A stretch of DNA of 64,000 bases from the NCBI RefSeq assembly GCF_004349085.1, contig NZ_SMFM01000005.1, forward strand, positions 1 through 64,000, given 5' to 3'. The translations under genes were made by a program, and so were the position numbers. This document shows, one piece after another, positions 55,481-63,733 of this stretch (positions are counted from its first letter, which is position 1; each line of letters begins with the position of its first letter). Source of the stretch: Flavobacterium caseinilyticum. GTDB lineage: Bacteria; Bacteroidota; Bacteroidia; Flavobacteriales; Flavobacteriaceae. The notes below the pieces were generated by a model. It saw only the letters and a list, made by a program, of their open reading frames with translations, was not told where the DNA came from and did not search any database.

Positions 55481-55828
55481 ATGAAAAGTACAGCCACCAT
55501 CATTGATAAAAAAGGTAAAGTTCAAAAAGGTAAAGGAAATTCACAGCAAACAACTTCAAGTTTAAATGAAAGTTGTCGAAATGTTTTTGTAGAGGAACTA
55601 AAAGAAATTTACTACTCCGAAAAAGCACAGCTTCTCGCTATACCAATCATGATTAAAAGCGCAGCTAGTGATGAAGTAGTAGATGCGCTAAAAATACATT
55701 TGGAATTTACGATAGAGCACATAAAGCGACTAGAGGATATCTTTTACTCGATTGGAGAATCTGCTATTATTTTAAGATATGAAGCGATTTACGGATCAAT
55801 CGGGCCGGAGACTTCAACCAAAAGCTAA
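55481..55828 (+). CDS. DUF892 (YciE/YciF-like) ferritin-like protein, truncated
   Basis: 115 residues. The core FVEELKEIYYSEKAQLLAIP and the H-L-E-F-T-I-E-H-I-K-R-L-E helix match the first two helices of DUF892 proteins, usually about 160-170 residues and ferritin-like. The last two helices are missing: the protein ends soon after G-E-S-A. A Ser/Lys-rich N-terminal extension of about 28 residues is present. It may be a shortened but expressed form, because it keeps a regulon promoter, or a decaying gene. No continuation was found downstream. Confidence 0.7.
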   Translation: MKSTATIIDKKGKVQKGKGNSQQTTSSLNESCRNVFVEELKEIYYSEKAQLLAIPIMIKSAASDEVVDALKIHLEFTIEHIKRLEDIFYSIGESAIILRYEAIYGSIGPETSTKS

Positions 55829-56419
55829 TCACGCTATGTAGTGACAAAGAATAATTTTATTCGCCGTACAAATTTACTTGTCGACATTATTTTTTTTTAA
55901 GAATTTAATTGCCTTTCCAAAGTGACCTGCTGCGGGAAAATTTTTAAAAAACTTTGGTATCCCTCTAAGTTGCATATAAAAAATAAGTTATTCTCCATTT
56001 TTTCAGGTTTGCTAAATTGTAGTAACGGCCTCAAGAACATGGTGTTTTAGAATCTTCCACCTATAACCAACTAAAAGGTACACGAGCTTGATAACCGTTG
56101 ATCTGAAAATCACAGCAAAAATGTTTATCTAACTTAATTTTTTCAATTTAACGTATAAACTTCAGCCTTTTCTAAGGCAATGGTTAATTTTTCCACAAAA
56201 TAGTTAGACACCGTTCACTTTTTAGATGGAAGTCATTTTCAAACATCTTTAAAGCCTTTATTTTTAAGAATTATAATTTGCGATGGAAATTCTTCGCAAT
56301 GAGTTTTTATATTTATAATTCGCTAATTATGAAATGAATACATTATTTTCATGACTATTTTAACTCCCAAAATTAATTAAATCAATTATCTTTATATCAG
56401 CAAATTAACACCAGAAAAT
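55829..56419. other. intergenic stretch with gene remnants
   Basis: 591 bp. The only protein-like segment seen is a 33-codon minus-strand frame at 55874-55975 (separate entry). The rest is AT-rich with no recognised repeat or RNA, and no clear copy of the regulon promoter before the OYE gene. Confidence 0.5.
55874..55975 (-). CDS. possible small protein or gene remnant
   Basis: 33 residues from ATG at 55975 to TAA at 55874, composition MQLRGIPKFFKN-like, rich in Gly, Lys, Phe and Pro. Protein-like but not recognised. An in-frame stop lies four codons before the ATG. It may be the tail of a lost gene. Low confidence. Confidence 0.2.
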   Translation of the reverse strand: MQLRGIPKFFKNFPAAGHFGKAIKFLKKNNVDK

Positions 56420-57508
56420 ATGAAAACAATGCAAATATTCACACCACAAAAAGTCGGGTCTTTAGAAGTAAGTAATCGAATCGTTATGGCTCCGATGACC
56501 AGATGCAGAGCGATAGATAATATTCCTAATGAATTAATGGCAGCATATTATTTACAACGTTCGAGCGCCGGATTGATAATAACGGAAGGAACCTCACCCT
56601 CACCCAATGGTCTTGGATATGCCAGAATTCCTGGAATATTTAGTAAAGTGCAGGTCGAAGGATGGAAAAAAACAACTAAAGCTGTCCATAAAAACGGCGG
56701 CAAAATATTCGTACAATTGATGCACTCCGCAAGAATCAGTCATCCACTGAACATGCATCAGGAGGCCCAAATATTGGCCCCTTCTGCGATAAAAGCCGCT
56801 GGGCAAATGTGGACAGATCTTAAAGGTCTCCAAGACTTTGTTGTGCCAAAAGAAATGACTCCCCAAGATATTTTACATGCCAGAACAGAATATGTTGCCG
56901 CAGCGGAAAATGCTCTATTTGCGGGCTTCGATGGTGTTGAACTACACAGTGCAAATGGTTATTTGTTAGAAGAATTTCTTTCTCCCGTAAGTAATATTAG
57001 AACAGACAATTATGGCGGTAGTATTGAGAACCGTTGTCGATTTGTGCTGGAAGTTGTAACCGCCGTTGCAAATGCCATTGGAAAAGATAAAACAGGAATT
57101 CGATTATCTCCCTATGGTGTAGCTAGTGATATGCCACATTATCCGGAAATAGACGCAACCTATGATTACTTGTCAAAAGAGTTAAATAAACTGGACATCG
57201 CTTATATTCATCTGGCGGACCATTCAGCCATGGGAGCGCCTGAAGTGCCTTTAGCAATTAAAAAAGTGATACGAAATAATTTTAAAAACACTATGATTAT
57301 TTGTGGGGGAAATAATAAAGAAAGTGCGGAGGAGGCTATAGAGAGTGGACTTACAGATCTGGTCGCGTTTGGACGACCGTACATCAATAATCCTGATCTT
57401 GTAGAAAGATTCAAAAACAATTGGCCTCTATCTCAGGATTTAAACATGGATTTATTTTATACTGCGGATGAAAAAGGATATACTGATTATCCAAATTATA
57501 AAGATTGA
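56420..57508 (+). CDS. alkene reductase (Old Yellow Enzyme family)
   Basis: 362 residues, a single FMN-binding TIM barrel. The start QIFTPQKVGSLEVSNRIVMAPMTR, the pair H-S-A-N-G-Y-L-L-E-E-F-L and the NIRTDNYGGSIENRCRF segment are typical of NemA/OYE. A-F-G-R-P-Y-I-N-N-P-D-L is the C-terminal FMN phosphate loop. These enzymes reduce activated C=C bonds and nitroesters with NAD(P)H in the cytosol, often in redox or electrophile stress. It has no regulon promoter of its own and is the only large enzyme in the stress island. Confidence 0.94.
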   Translation: MKTMQIFTPQKVGSLEVSNRIVMAPMTRCRAIDNIPNELMAAYYLQRSSAGLIITEGTSPSPNGLGYARIPGIFSKVQVEGWKKTTKAVHKNGGKIFVQLMHSARISHPLNMHQEAQILAPSAIKAAGQMWTDLKGLQDFVVPKEMTPQDILHARTEYVAAAENALFAGFDGVELHSANGYLLEEFLSPVSNIRTDNYGGSIENRCRFVLEVVTAVANAIGKDKTGIRLSPYGVASDMPHYPEIDATYDYLSKELNKLDIAYIHLADHSAMGAPEVPLAIKKVIRNNFKNTMIICGGNNKESAEEAIESGLTDLVAFGRPYINNPDLVERFKNNWPLSQDLNMDLFYTADEKGYTDYPNYKD

Positions 57509-57632
57509 TTACCAACAGTTTGAACAAAATCAACATCTAGCGTTTATTGTAAATTAAAATGTTTTGAATATTTCAAATCTGAACTCAGGAAAAATAAGTA
57601 ACCTAAAAAATCATTTAAATCCAGTTGCAGTG

Positions 57633-57697
57633 TGTGAATGATATAACTTTTAATTTAAATTTTACAACTCTTGACGACACTAAAAGAAATAACTTTG
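57633..57697 (+). promoter_or_regulatory. regulon promoter B (dps)
   Basis: Box TGTGAATGATATAAC (57633-57647), identical to that of promoter A, 15 bp, TACAAC (57663-57668), 21 bp, TAACTTTG (57690-57697), a perfect -7 box. ATG is 39 nt further. Confidence 0.82.
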
Positions 57698-57736
57698 TAA
57701 GTAAATTATTTAATATAATAACAAATATACACAATC

Positions 57737-58210
57737 ATGAAAATACAAATTGGGATTACAGAAGCACATTTAAAAAACAGCATTTCGATTCTTTCTTCAA
57801 TTTTGGCGAATGAAATGACTTTATACATTAAAATTCGAAAATTTCATTGGAATGTATCTGGCCAAAGTTTTATGGAACTTCACAAATTATTTGAAGGTCA
57901 ATACACACAATTGGAAAAATCCATTGATGAAGTAGCGGAACGCATAAGTAAATTGGGCGGAAAAACGATTGGGACAATGAAAGAGTTTGCTGAGCTGACA
58001 ATTATCAAAGAATCTCCAAATCAGTATCCTGCACAAAAAGATATGATCAAGGAATTAGTGGAAGACCATGAGACTGTTATCGTTCAATTGCGTAAAGATG
58101 TAGATACCAGTGCAGATGAAAACAAAGATGCCGTAACTGCCGATTTCCTAACAGGATTGATGGAAGCACACGAAACAATGGCATGGACGCTAAGAAGGTA
58201 TTTAGAATAA
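57737..58210 (+). CDS. dps: Dps-type DNA protection / ferritin-like protein
   Basis: 157 residues, the usual length. The ferroxidase site lies between subunits: KFHWNVSGQSFMELHKLFEGQY with its two histidines, and E-x-x-D-E-V-A-E-R-I on the next helix. Dps dodecamers oxidise and store iron with hydrogen peroxide and often bind DNA in stationary phase. The N terminus is short, so DNA binding through a basic tail is less clear. Driven by regulon promoter B. A 51-residue gene follows after 24 nt. Confidence 0.93.
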   Translation: MKIQIGITEAHLKNSISILSSILANEMTLYIKIRKFHWNVSGQSFMELHKLFEGQYTQLEKSIDEVAERISKLGGKTIGTMKEFAELTIIKESPNQYPAQKDMIKELVEDHETVIVQLRKDVDTSADENKDAVTADFLTGLMEAHETMAWTLRRYLE

Positions 58211-58234
58211 AAAAATTAGTAAATTAAAAAAGAC

Positions 58235-58390
58235 ATGGAAAATTCAAGCTATGAAGCTATATATCATTGGGAAAGTTATTGCAGGGTGGGAAAAACATCT
58301 TCAAAAACTAATTGGGATGAAGAACAAATAACACTTCAAGATGATGGAAAAGTAGAAGATTTGACAGAACCATCACATCTTCAGAAATAA
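58235..58390 (+). CDS. small acidic hypothetical protein
   Basis: 51 residues, too short for routine calling. ATG at 58235 with an A-rich upstream tract, 24 nt after the dps stop, suggests co-expression with dps. The protein opens M-E-N-S-S-Y-E-A-I-Y-H-W-E-S-Y and continues with mostly polar residues. No membrane segment or cysteine cluster beyond one Cys. Not recognised. Confidence 0.5.
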   Translation: MENSSYEAIYHWESYCRVGKTSSKTNWDEEQITLQDDGKVEDLTEPSHLQK

Positions 58391-58462
58391 TTTTTCTCGC
58401 TATTTTTTAGTCCTTCAGTAGTTCAGATTTTTCAGTAAATTAAAGATAAACCTAGTAAAATG

Positions 58463-58527
58463 TGTGAATAACACAACATATTCGAAAAGTTTTATAACTT
58501 AAATTCGTGCAAAATGAGTAACCTTTG
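58463..58527 (+). promoter_or_regulatory. regulon promoter C (OmpA-like gene)
   Basis: Box TGTGAATAACACAAC (58463-58477), 15 bp, TATAAC (58493-58498), 21 bp, AACCTTTG (58520-58527; TAACCTTTG with one extra base). ATG is 25 nt further. Confidence 0.75.
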
Positions 58528-58552
58528 CATAAAATAATTAAACACAATCAAA

Positions 58553-59935
58553 ATGAAAAAAATCTTATTAGTATGTACCTGCTTAGCATTTACATTTATT
58601 TCGAAAGCGCAAACCGAAGACAAGAAATGGAATGTCGGTCTTCATGGCGGAGTAACACAATATCAAGGTGATTTAGGTAATAATTTTTATAAAACCGATA
58701 AAGCATTTTACGGTTTTGGTGGAGTTTCGGTGTCTAGATATTTAGGTCGTTATTTTGATTTAAATCTTTTACTTTCAAAAGGAACCGTTGGATTCAATAA
58801 TAATCCTGCAGGAAGTTTTAAAAGTGATTTTAATGCCGCCTCGTTAAATTTAAGATTTAACATGACTGGTCCTGAATCAATTGTTAGACCTTATGTGTTT
58901 GCAGGTGTAGGTGCAATGTTGTTTGACAAAAACCTAAACTTTAAAGAAGAAAATATTGACTACATGTTGCCAAATGTTGGTGGTGGTTTAAACTTCAGAT
59001 TAAGCCCTGTAGTTACCCTTAATCTACAAGAAACATTCAGCTATTCTAATAAAGATAGAAGAGACGGTGTTGTAAGCGGTAAAAAAGATGCTTTTTTATC
59101 TCACATGGCTGGACTTACTTTCAATTTAGGAGAAGTAAAAGATGCTGATAATGATGGTGTTTCTGATCGTAAAGATACTTGTCCTGACACTCCGGCTGGA
59201 GTAGTTGTTGACGAAAATGGTTGTCCATTAGACAGAGACAAAGATGGTGTTCCTGATTATTTAGATACTTGTCCTGACACTGCAGGATCTGCAGCAATGA
59301 ATGGTTGTCCAGATTCTGATAATGATGGAGTTGCTGATATCAATGACAAATGTCCAGATACCCAAATGGGAACTAAAGTAGATGCTACCGGATGTCCTAT
59401 GGATAATGATAAAGATGGTATTCCAAATGATTTAGACCGTTGTCCTGATGTTGCTGGACCAGCAAGTTTAAACGGATGTCCAGATACTGACGGAGATGGT
59501 GTTGCTGATATTGATGACCGTTGTCCAACTGTAAAAGGAACAATGGAAAACAAAGGATGTCCTGAAATTACAAAACAAGATATCGAAAGAATCACTTATT
59601 TAGGAAGTAAACTATTCTTTGAGAATAACAGTGCTAAACTAAAAGTGGGTTCATTAGTTCAATTAGATGAACTAGTAAGTCTGATCAATAAATATAACGC
59701 TTCTAACTTAGTAATTGAAGGTCATGCAGATTCTAATGGTAGCGATGCTATGAATTTAGAATTATCTCAAAAACGTACTGAATCTGTTAAAAATTATTTA
59801 ATGGAAAAAGGAATTGATGGTTCTAGATTAACTGCAATTGGATACGGAGAAAGCAGACCTATTGCTACAAATGCTACGGCCATAGGACGTGCAAAAAACA
59901 GAAGAGTAGAGTTGAAAATGACTTACGAAAAATAG
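58553..59935 (+). CDS. OmpA family outer-membrane protein with TSP3 repeats
   Basis: 460 residues with a signal peptide (MKKILLVCTCLAFTFISKAQ). Residues of about 25-195 form a beta-barrel-like domain. About 195-345 is a chain of thrombospondin type-3 calcium-binding repeats (D-x-D-x-D-G-V-x-D, each with C-P-D-T-type pairs). The C-terminal 115 residues are the OmpA peptidoglycan-binding domain (IEGHADSNG, and an R-x-x-R-R-V-E-L end). It anchors the outer membrane to the cell wall. Common in Bacteroidetes. Expressed from regulon promoter C; has its own terminator. Confidence 0.94.
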   Translation: MKKILLVCTCLAFTFISKAQTEDKKWNVGLHGGVTQYQGDLGNNFYKTDKAFYGFGGVSVSRYLGRYFDLNLLLSKGTVGFNNNPAGSFKSDFNAASLNLRFNMTGPESIVRPYVFAGVGAMLFDKNLNFKEENIDYMLPNVGGGLNFRLSPVVTLNLQETFSYSNKDRRDGVVSGKKDAFLSHMAGLTFNLGEVKDADNDGVSDRKDTCPDTPAGVVVDENGCPLDRDKDGVPDYLDTCPDTAGSAAMNGCPDSDNDGVADINDKCPDTQMGTKVDATGCPMDNDKDGIPNDLDRCPDVAGPASLNGCPDTDGDGVADIDDRCPTVKGTMENKGCPEITKQDIERITYLGSKLFFENNSAKLKVGSLVQLDELVSLINKYNASNLVIEGHADSNGSDAMNLELSQKRTESVKNYLMEKGIDGSRLTAIGYGESRPIATNATAIGRAKNRRVELKMTYEK

Positions 59936-59967
59936 TATTATTTAAGTTGAGTTTAGATTGCATATTT

Positions 59968-60000
59968 AAAAGGGCTGTTGGAAACAACAGCCCTTTTTTT
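59968..60000 (+). terminator. terminator after the OmpA-like gene
   Basis: AAAGGGCTGTT, GGAAA loop and AACAGCCCTTT followed by a T run. Confidence 0.85.
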
Positions 60001-60055
60001 ATGTTTAAAAATGAGAATACGTTTAAAATATCATTTACTGGATTCTATTATAATC

Positions 60056-60120
60056 TGTGAATTATATAATTCTTGTTTAAAATTATATAATATTTTTTCG
60101 CGCTATAATACTGAACTTTA
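60056..60120 (+). promoter_or_regulatory. regulon promoter D (eRF1-like small protein)
   Basis: Box TGTGAATTATATAAT (60056-60070), 15 bp, TATAAT (60086-60091), 21 bp, GAACTTTA (60113-60120). Both half-sites contain AATTATATAAT, so the 21-bp direct repeat is very clear. ATG is 71 nt further. Confidence 0.78.
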
Positions 60121-60191
60121 ATTCATTATAAAAAAAATTAAATCAATACGTTCCACGATCGCATTCTTACTACAATCAAATTAAGAATATT

Positions 60192-60569
60192 ATGAAATCA
60201 ACAAAAAAATTAGGCATTTGGATGGATCATTCGTTTGCCCATATAATGGAATTCACCTCCAGGCATTTTGAGATTGAAACCATTGAATCGGAATTTATAA
60301 CCCAGAAGCATAGCACTAAAACAACTACAAAGTGCAGTGATATTGATAATACGCAGAAAAAGAAACTTTCTGTTTACTACAAAAAGATTGGCGACTACAT
60401 CCAAAATTACCACCGTGTAATCTTATTTGGCCCCACAAATGCAAAAATAGAACTGTTTGATTTTCTCAGTGAAGATGAACGATTTTTAAAAATAAAATTT
60501 GAAATTAAGGACACCGACAAAATGACTCAAAGCCAGCAGCACTCTTTTGTTAAAGAATACTTTTCATAA
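60192..60569 (+). CDS. eRF1/Pelota-like small protein
   Basis: 125 residues. G-I-W-M-D-H-S near the N terminus, a Y-Y-K-K-I-G-D-Y helix, V-I-L-F-G-P-T-N-A-K-I-E-L and a D-K-M-T-x-S-Q segment match small bacterial proteins related to eRF1 domain 3. Members are linked to ribosomes or host-attachment functions but are uncharacterised. Cytosolic. Followed by a small membrane protein 47 nt later with no separate regulon site, so probably one operon under promoter D. Confidence 0.7.
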   Translation: MKSTKKLGIWMDHSFAHIMEFTSRHFEIETIESEFITQKHSTKTTTKCSDIDNTQKKKLSVYYKKIGDYIQNYHRVILFGPTNAKIELFDFLSEDERFLKIKFEIKDTDKMTQSQQHSFVKEYFS

Positions 60570-60616
60570 GCCTAATGTACAATTCGTTTTCACAATAAAT
60601 TTTAAAAACAAAAAAA

Positions 60617-60838
60617 ATGAAAATACGATCTATCGGAATCATACTGATTATTTTGGGAATAATTATGTTGCTCTACAATACCTTCAATTATGTTACTACC
60701 GAAAAAGTAGTTGATATTGGTCCTATCGAAATAAATAAAGAAGTAAATCACCCCATTACATGGTCACCCGTTATAGGTATTGTTCTCGCTGCCGGCGGTG
60801 TTGCTCTTTTAATTATCAGCACTAAAAAAAATGTCTGA
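60617..60838 (+). CDS. small two-helix membrane protein
   Basis: 73 residues, not recognised. A hydrophobic helix (about 7-25) is followed by a polar loop with V-D-I-G-P-I-E-I and a second helix (about 49-68), with a lysine-rich C terminus. Probably inner membrane. Similar in layout but not in sequence to the protein at 54163. Likely co-transcribed with the eRF1-like gene. Confidence 0.7.
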   Translation: MKIRSIGIILIILGIIMLLYNTFNYVTTEKVVDIGPIEINKEVNHPITWSPVIGIVLAAGGVALLIISTKKNV

Positions 60839-60865
60839 TTTTCGCAGGTTTTTAATTTACTTATC

Positions 60866-60930
60866 TGTGAATAATGCAACATTTATAAATATTTGTATAA
60901 CAAATTTTTCGGCCAACAGCGTGAAATTTG
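60866..60930 (+). promoter_or_regulatory. regulon promoter E (lipoprotein gene)
   Basis: Box TGTGAATAATGCAAC (60866-60880), 15 bp, TATAAC (60896-60901), 21 bp, GAAATTTG (60923-60930). ATG is 30 nt further. Confidence 0.75.
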
Positions 60931-60960
60931 TATCATAAAATACTTTAAAAAAAAACTATA

Positions 60961-61401
60961 ATGACTTTACAATTACAATCAACTTTAAAAAAATCCATTT
61001 TAGCTTTTTCTGCTATTGTGATGGTGTGGTCTTTCGTATCATGCTCGAAAAATGTTGCTTTTCAAAATTCATCGGCGGTTCCTGCTGCCCAAGGTAATGT
61101 AACTGTAAAAAAGGATAGTAATAAAAACTATCTGATAAAAATAAAAATAGCAAACCTGGCAGAAGTAAACAGACTGGAGCCTTCAAGAAATTTTTATGTA
61201 GTTTGGATGGAAACTGATGAAGCTGTGATTAAAAATATTGGACAGATAAAAAGCGACAGCGGATTTATGTCTTCAAAACTGAAAGCATCTTTTGAAACGG
61301 TTACTTCCTTCAAGCCGGAAAAAATATTTATTACCGCCGAAGATCATGCAGATATCACAACTCCCGGTACACAGCTTATTTTATCTACAAGCAAATTTTA
61401 G
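60961..61401 (+). CDS. hypothetical lipoprotein
   Basis: 146 residues. A lipobox (WSFVSC, Cys28) gives an outer- or inner-membrane lipoprotein. The mature part has beta-strand character with F-Y-V-V-W-M-E-T-D-E and a K-x-F-I-T-A-E-D segment, like the C-terminal domain of anti-sigma factors, but the resemblance is weak. It has no HTH and is not an anti-sigma factor as such. Under regulon promoter E and next to the second PA2169-type gene. Confidence 0.68.
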   Translation: MTLQLQSTLKKSILAFSAIVMVWSFVSCSKNVAFQNSSAVPAAQGNVTVKKDSNKNYLIKIKIANLAEVNRLEPSRNFYVVWMETDEAVIKNIGQIKSDSGFMSSKLKASFETVTSFKPEKIFITAEDHADITTPGTQLILSTSKF

Positions 61402-61505
61402 ATAAATTCTACTTTGAATATTAAAAAATTTATGAACAAATTTTATTATTCAAAGTTTATAATTTTTAAAATATAATACAAGTTAATATTTAATACAGAT
61501 ATAAG

Positions 61506-61967
61506 ATGAATACAGAAAAGTCAATCGTAGCGTTAAATAATCTTATTGAAATCAATAGTGAACTAATTGAGGTATATAAAACTGCCACAAAAGTAACTGA
61601 AGAGAATGATTTAAAAGATTTGTTTAGTGAATTTGAAAAAACCAGTAAAATTTTCAAATCAGAACTTACAGAGGAGGTACAAAAAATGGGAGGTATTCCG
61701 GTCATTAGAACGAAAAGAAATAACGTGGTTATCGCTTTTTGGAGCATTGTGCGATCGAGAACTATTGGTAGAGATAGAGAGGATATTTTGAATACTCTTG
61801 AATACAATGAGTTCGTAGCTGTCAAAAGTTATAAAGATACGCTGTCCGCTAATTTTGATTATCTCACTTCTGAAATGCATCAAAAACTTAAAACTCAGCA
61901 AAATTTATTAAAGGAACACCACGACAGGGTTAAAAAATTAGGAGACTTAATGTTATCGTATAAATAA
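61506..61967 (+). CDS. PA2169-type four-helix-bundle protein, second copy
   Basis: 153 residues. MNTEKSIVALNNLIEINSEL, a L-K-D-L-F-S-E-F segment and the final K-L-G-D-L-M-L parallel the protein at 53420. The middle (R-T-K-R-N-N, S-I-V-R-S-R-T-I-G-R-D-R-E) is diverged. The two paralogues bracket the stress island. The upstream region has only a partial regulon-like site, so it may be expressed differently or from promoter E through the lipoprotein gene. Confidence 0.83.
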   Translation: MNTEKSIVALNNLIEINSELIEVYKTATKVTEENDLKDLFSEFEKTSKIFKSELTEEVQKMGGIPVIRTKRNNVVIAFWSIVRSRTIGRDREDILNTLEYNEFVAVKSYKDTLSANFDYLTSEMHQKLKTQQNLLKEHHDRVKKLGDLMLSYK

Positions 61968-62146
61968 AATTTTAGACTTGATTGCATTTTTTAAAAAATG
62001 TACTTCATTCTTCACTAATTTAAAATAGTACCTTAATCCAAATTGTAGTCAATAATTATGAAAAAACAATTACCTATCCCTACTTTTTAATATATTTGAC
62101 TAGCTCAAATTTAAAAAGCCCAAAAAATTAAGAAAAACAGTGATAC

Positions 62147-62938
62147 ATGAATGAAATATTAACATCAAAGAAGGAAAGTATTATTACCTCCGTAAAAGAA
62201 ACTTTTAATGATGTAGGGAAAGTTACATTGTTTGCCGCAAGGTTTTTTACAGAGGTACTCAAGCCTCCGTATGAAATGAAGGAATTCATTAAGCAATGTT
62301 ACGTTATTGGGTATAAATCTTTGCCATTAGTTACTATTACTGGTTTCATCATGGGTTTAGTTCTTACCTTACAATCCAGACCGACGTTAGCTGAATTTGG
62401 TGCCGAGTCCTGGTTGCCAAGCATGGTTGCATTATCTTTGATCAGAGAAATAGCTCCTGTTATCACCGCTTTAATATGTGCCGGTAAAGTTTCCTCTGGA
62501 ATTGGCGCTGAATTGGGGTCTATGAAGGTTACTGAGCAAATAGATGCCATGGAAGTTTCGGCCATAAATCCTTTCAAATATTTAGTCGTTACAAGAATTT
62601 TGGCAACTACACTTATGATTCCTTTATTGGTAATATATGCCGACGGAATTGGAATTATGGGAGGATATGTGGGTATAAATATTAATAGCGACGTGAATTT
62701 TTATAGATATACCTCACAAGTCATAGAATCTATTACCTTTTTAGATATTTTTCCTGCTTTGATTAAAACTTTTTTCTTCGGATTTTTTATCGGTATGATC
62801 GGATGTTACAAAGGTTTTAACGCAGCTAACGGAACAGAAAGCGTTGGAAAAGCAGCAAACTCAGCTGTAGTAACTGCTTCTCTTTCTATATTTATTATTG
62901 ACATGCTTGCAGTACAAATAACAGATTTATTTTTCTAA
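62147..62938 (+). CDS. mlaE: MlaE-type ABC lipid transporter permease
   Basis: 263 residues with about five membrane helices. G-A-E-L-G-S-M-K-V-T-E-Q-I-D-A-M-E-V is the conserved EQIDA-type coupling segment of MlaE. The complex MlaFEDB moves phospholipids between inner and outer membrane and helps maintain outer-membrane asymmetry. The ATPase gene starts 2 nt after the stop. No regulon site was found upstream, so this marks the end of the stress island. Confidence 0.92.
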   Translation: MNEILTSKKESIITSVKETFNDVGKVTLFAARFFTEVLKPPYEMKEFIKQCYVIGYKSLPLVTITGFIMGLVLTLQSRPTLAEFGAESWLPSMVALSLIREIAPVITALICAGKVSSGIGAELGSMKVTEQIDAMEVSAINPFKYLVVTRILATTLMIPLLVIYADGIGIMGGYVGININSDVNFYRYTSQVIESITFLDIFPALIKTFFFGFFIGMIGCYKGFNAANGTESVGKAANSAVVTASLSIFIIDMLAVQITDLFF

Positions 62939-62939
62939 A

Positions 62940-63716
62940 ATGATGCAAGAAAAACCAACAACGGACACCACCCCTATTTCTAAATCCGAGGCCCCAGTTA
63001 TTGAAATTAAGGATTTGTATAAATCCTTCGGAAAAAACGAAGTTTTGAAAGGCGTAACTTTTTCCGTGAAAAAAGGAGAAAACTTAGTCGTATTAGGAAA
63101 ATCCGGGTCTGGAAAATCCATTGCTATAAAATGTCTGGTAGGATTAGTAAGCGCTGATAAAGGCATTATCAATGTTTTTGGAACCGATATCACTAAACTG
63201 AATAACAATGAACTCAACGAAATCAGAATTCGAATTGGATTTCTGTTTCAAAATGCCGCTTTATATGATTCAATGAGTGTTCGCGAGAATTTGGGTTTTA
63301 CCCTTAAAAGGCATGCAAAAGACTTATCGGCTGAGGACCTTGAAAATCGAATAATAGACGTTTTGGAAAGTGTGGGATTAGGCGAGGCAATTGATAAAAT
63401 GCCTTCGGAATTATCCGGTGGTATGCGAAAAAGAATTGGACTTGCACGAACGCTGATCCTAAAACCCGAAATTATATTATATGATGAGCCTACTACAGGA
63501 TTAGACACTATTACTTCACGAGAAATCAGTGAACTAATGATGGAAATCCAAAAGAAAAACAAAACATCTTCTATCATTATTACCCATGATATGCCGTGTG
63601 CAAAACGTACTAGCGACCGCATCATTATATTAAAAGATGGTGTAATACATATCGAGGGGACTTACGAAGAATTAGAGAAAAGTGAGGACGAATGGGTCCG
63701 CTCTTTTTTCATATAA
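62940..63716 (+). CDS. mlaF: MlaF-type ABC transporter ATPase
   Basis: 258 residues. Walker A GKSGSGKS (about 55-62), Q-loop LFQNAALYDSMSV, signature LSGGMRKRI and Walker B IILYDEPTTGLD are all intact. It powers the MlaE permease. The N-terminal 20 residues are polar and rich in Thr/Pro. The next gene (MCE protein) begins 17 nt after the stop. ATG at 62943 is an equally possible start. Confidence 0.92.
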   Translation: MMQEKPTTDTTPISKSEAPVIEIKDLYKSFGKNEVLKGVTFSVKKGENLVVLGKSGSGKSIAIKCLVGLVSADKGIINVFGTDITKLNNNELNEIRIRIGFLFQNAALYDSMSVRENLGFTLKRHAKDLSAEDLENRIIDVLESVGLGEAIDKMPSELSGGMRKRIGLARTLILKPEIILYDEPTTGLDTITSREISELMMEIQKKNKTSSIIITHDMPCAKRTSDRIIILKDGVIHIEGTYEELEKSEDEWVRSFFI

Positions 63717-63733
63717 CCACTAAAAAATAAAAA

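Noticed and set aside
61428..61492. Tenth regulon-like site before the second PA2169-type gene
   Set aside because: TATAAT and an AATATTTA box are spaced by 21 bp, but the first half-site does not match, and the -7 box lies only 13 nt before the ATG.
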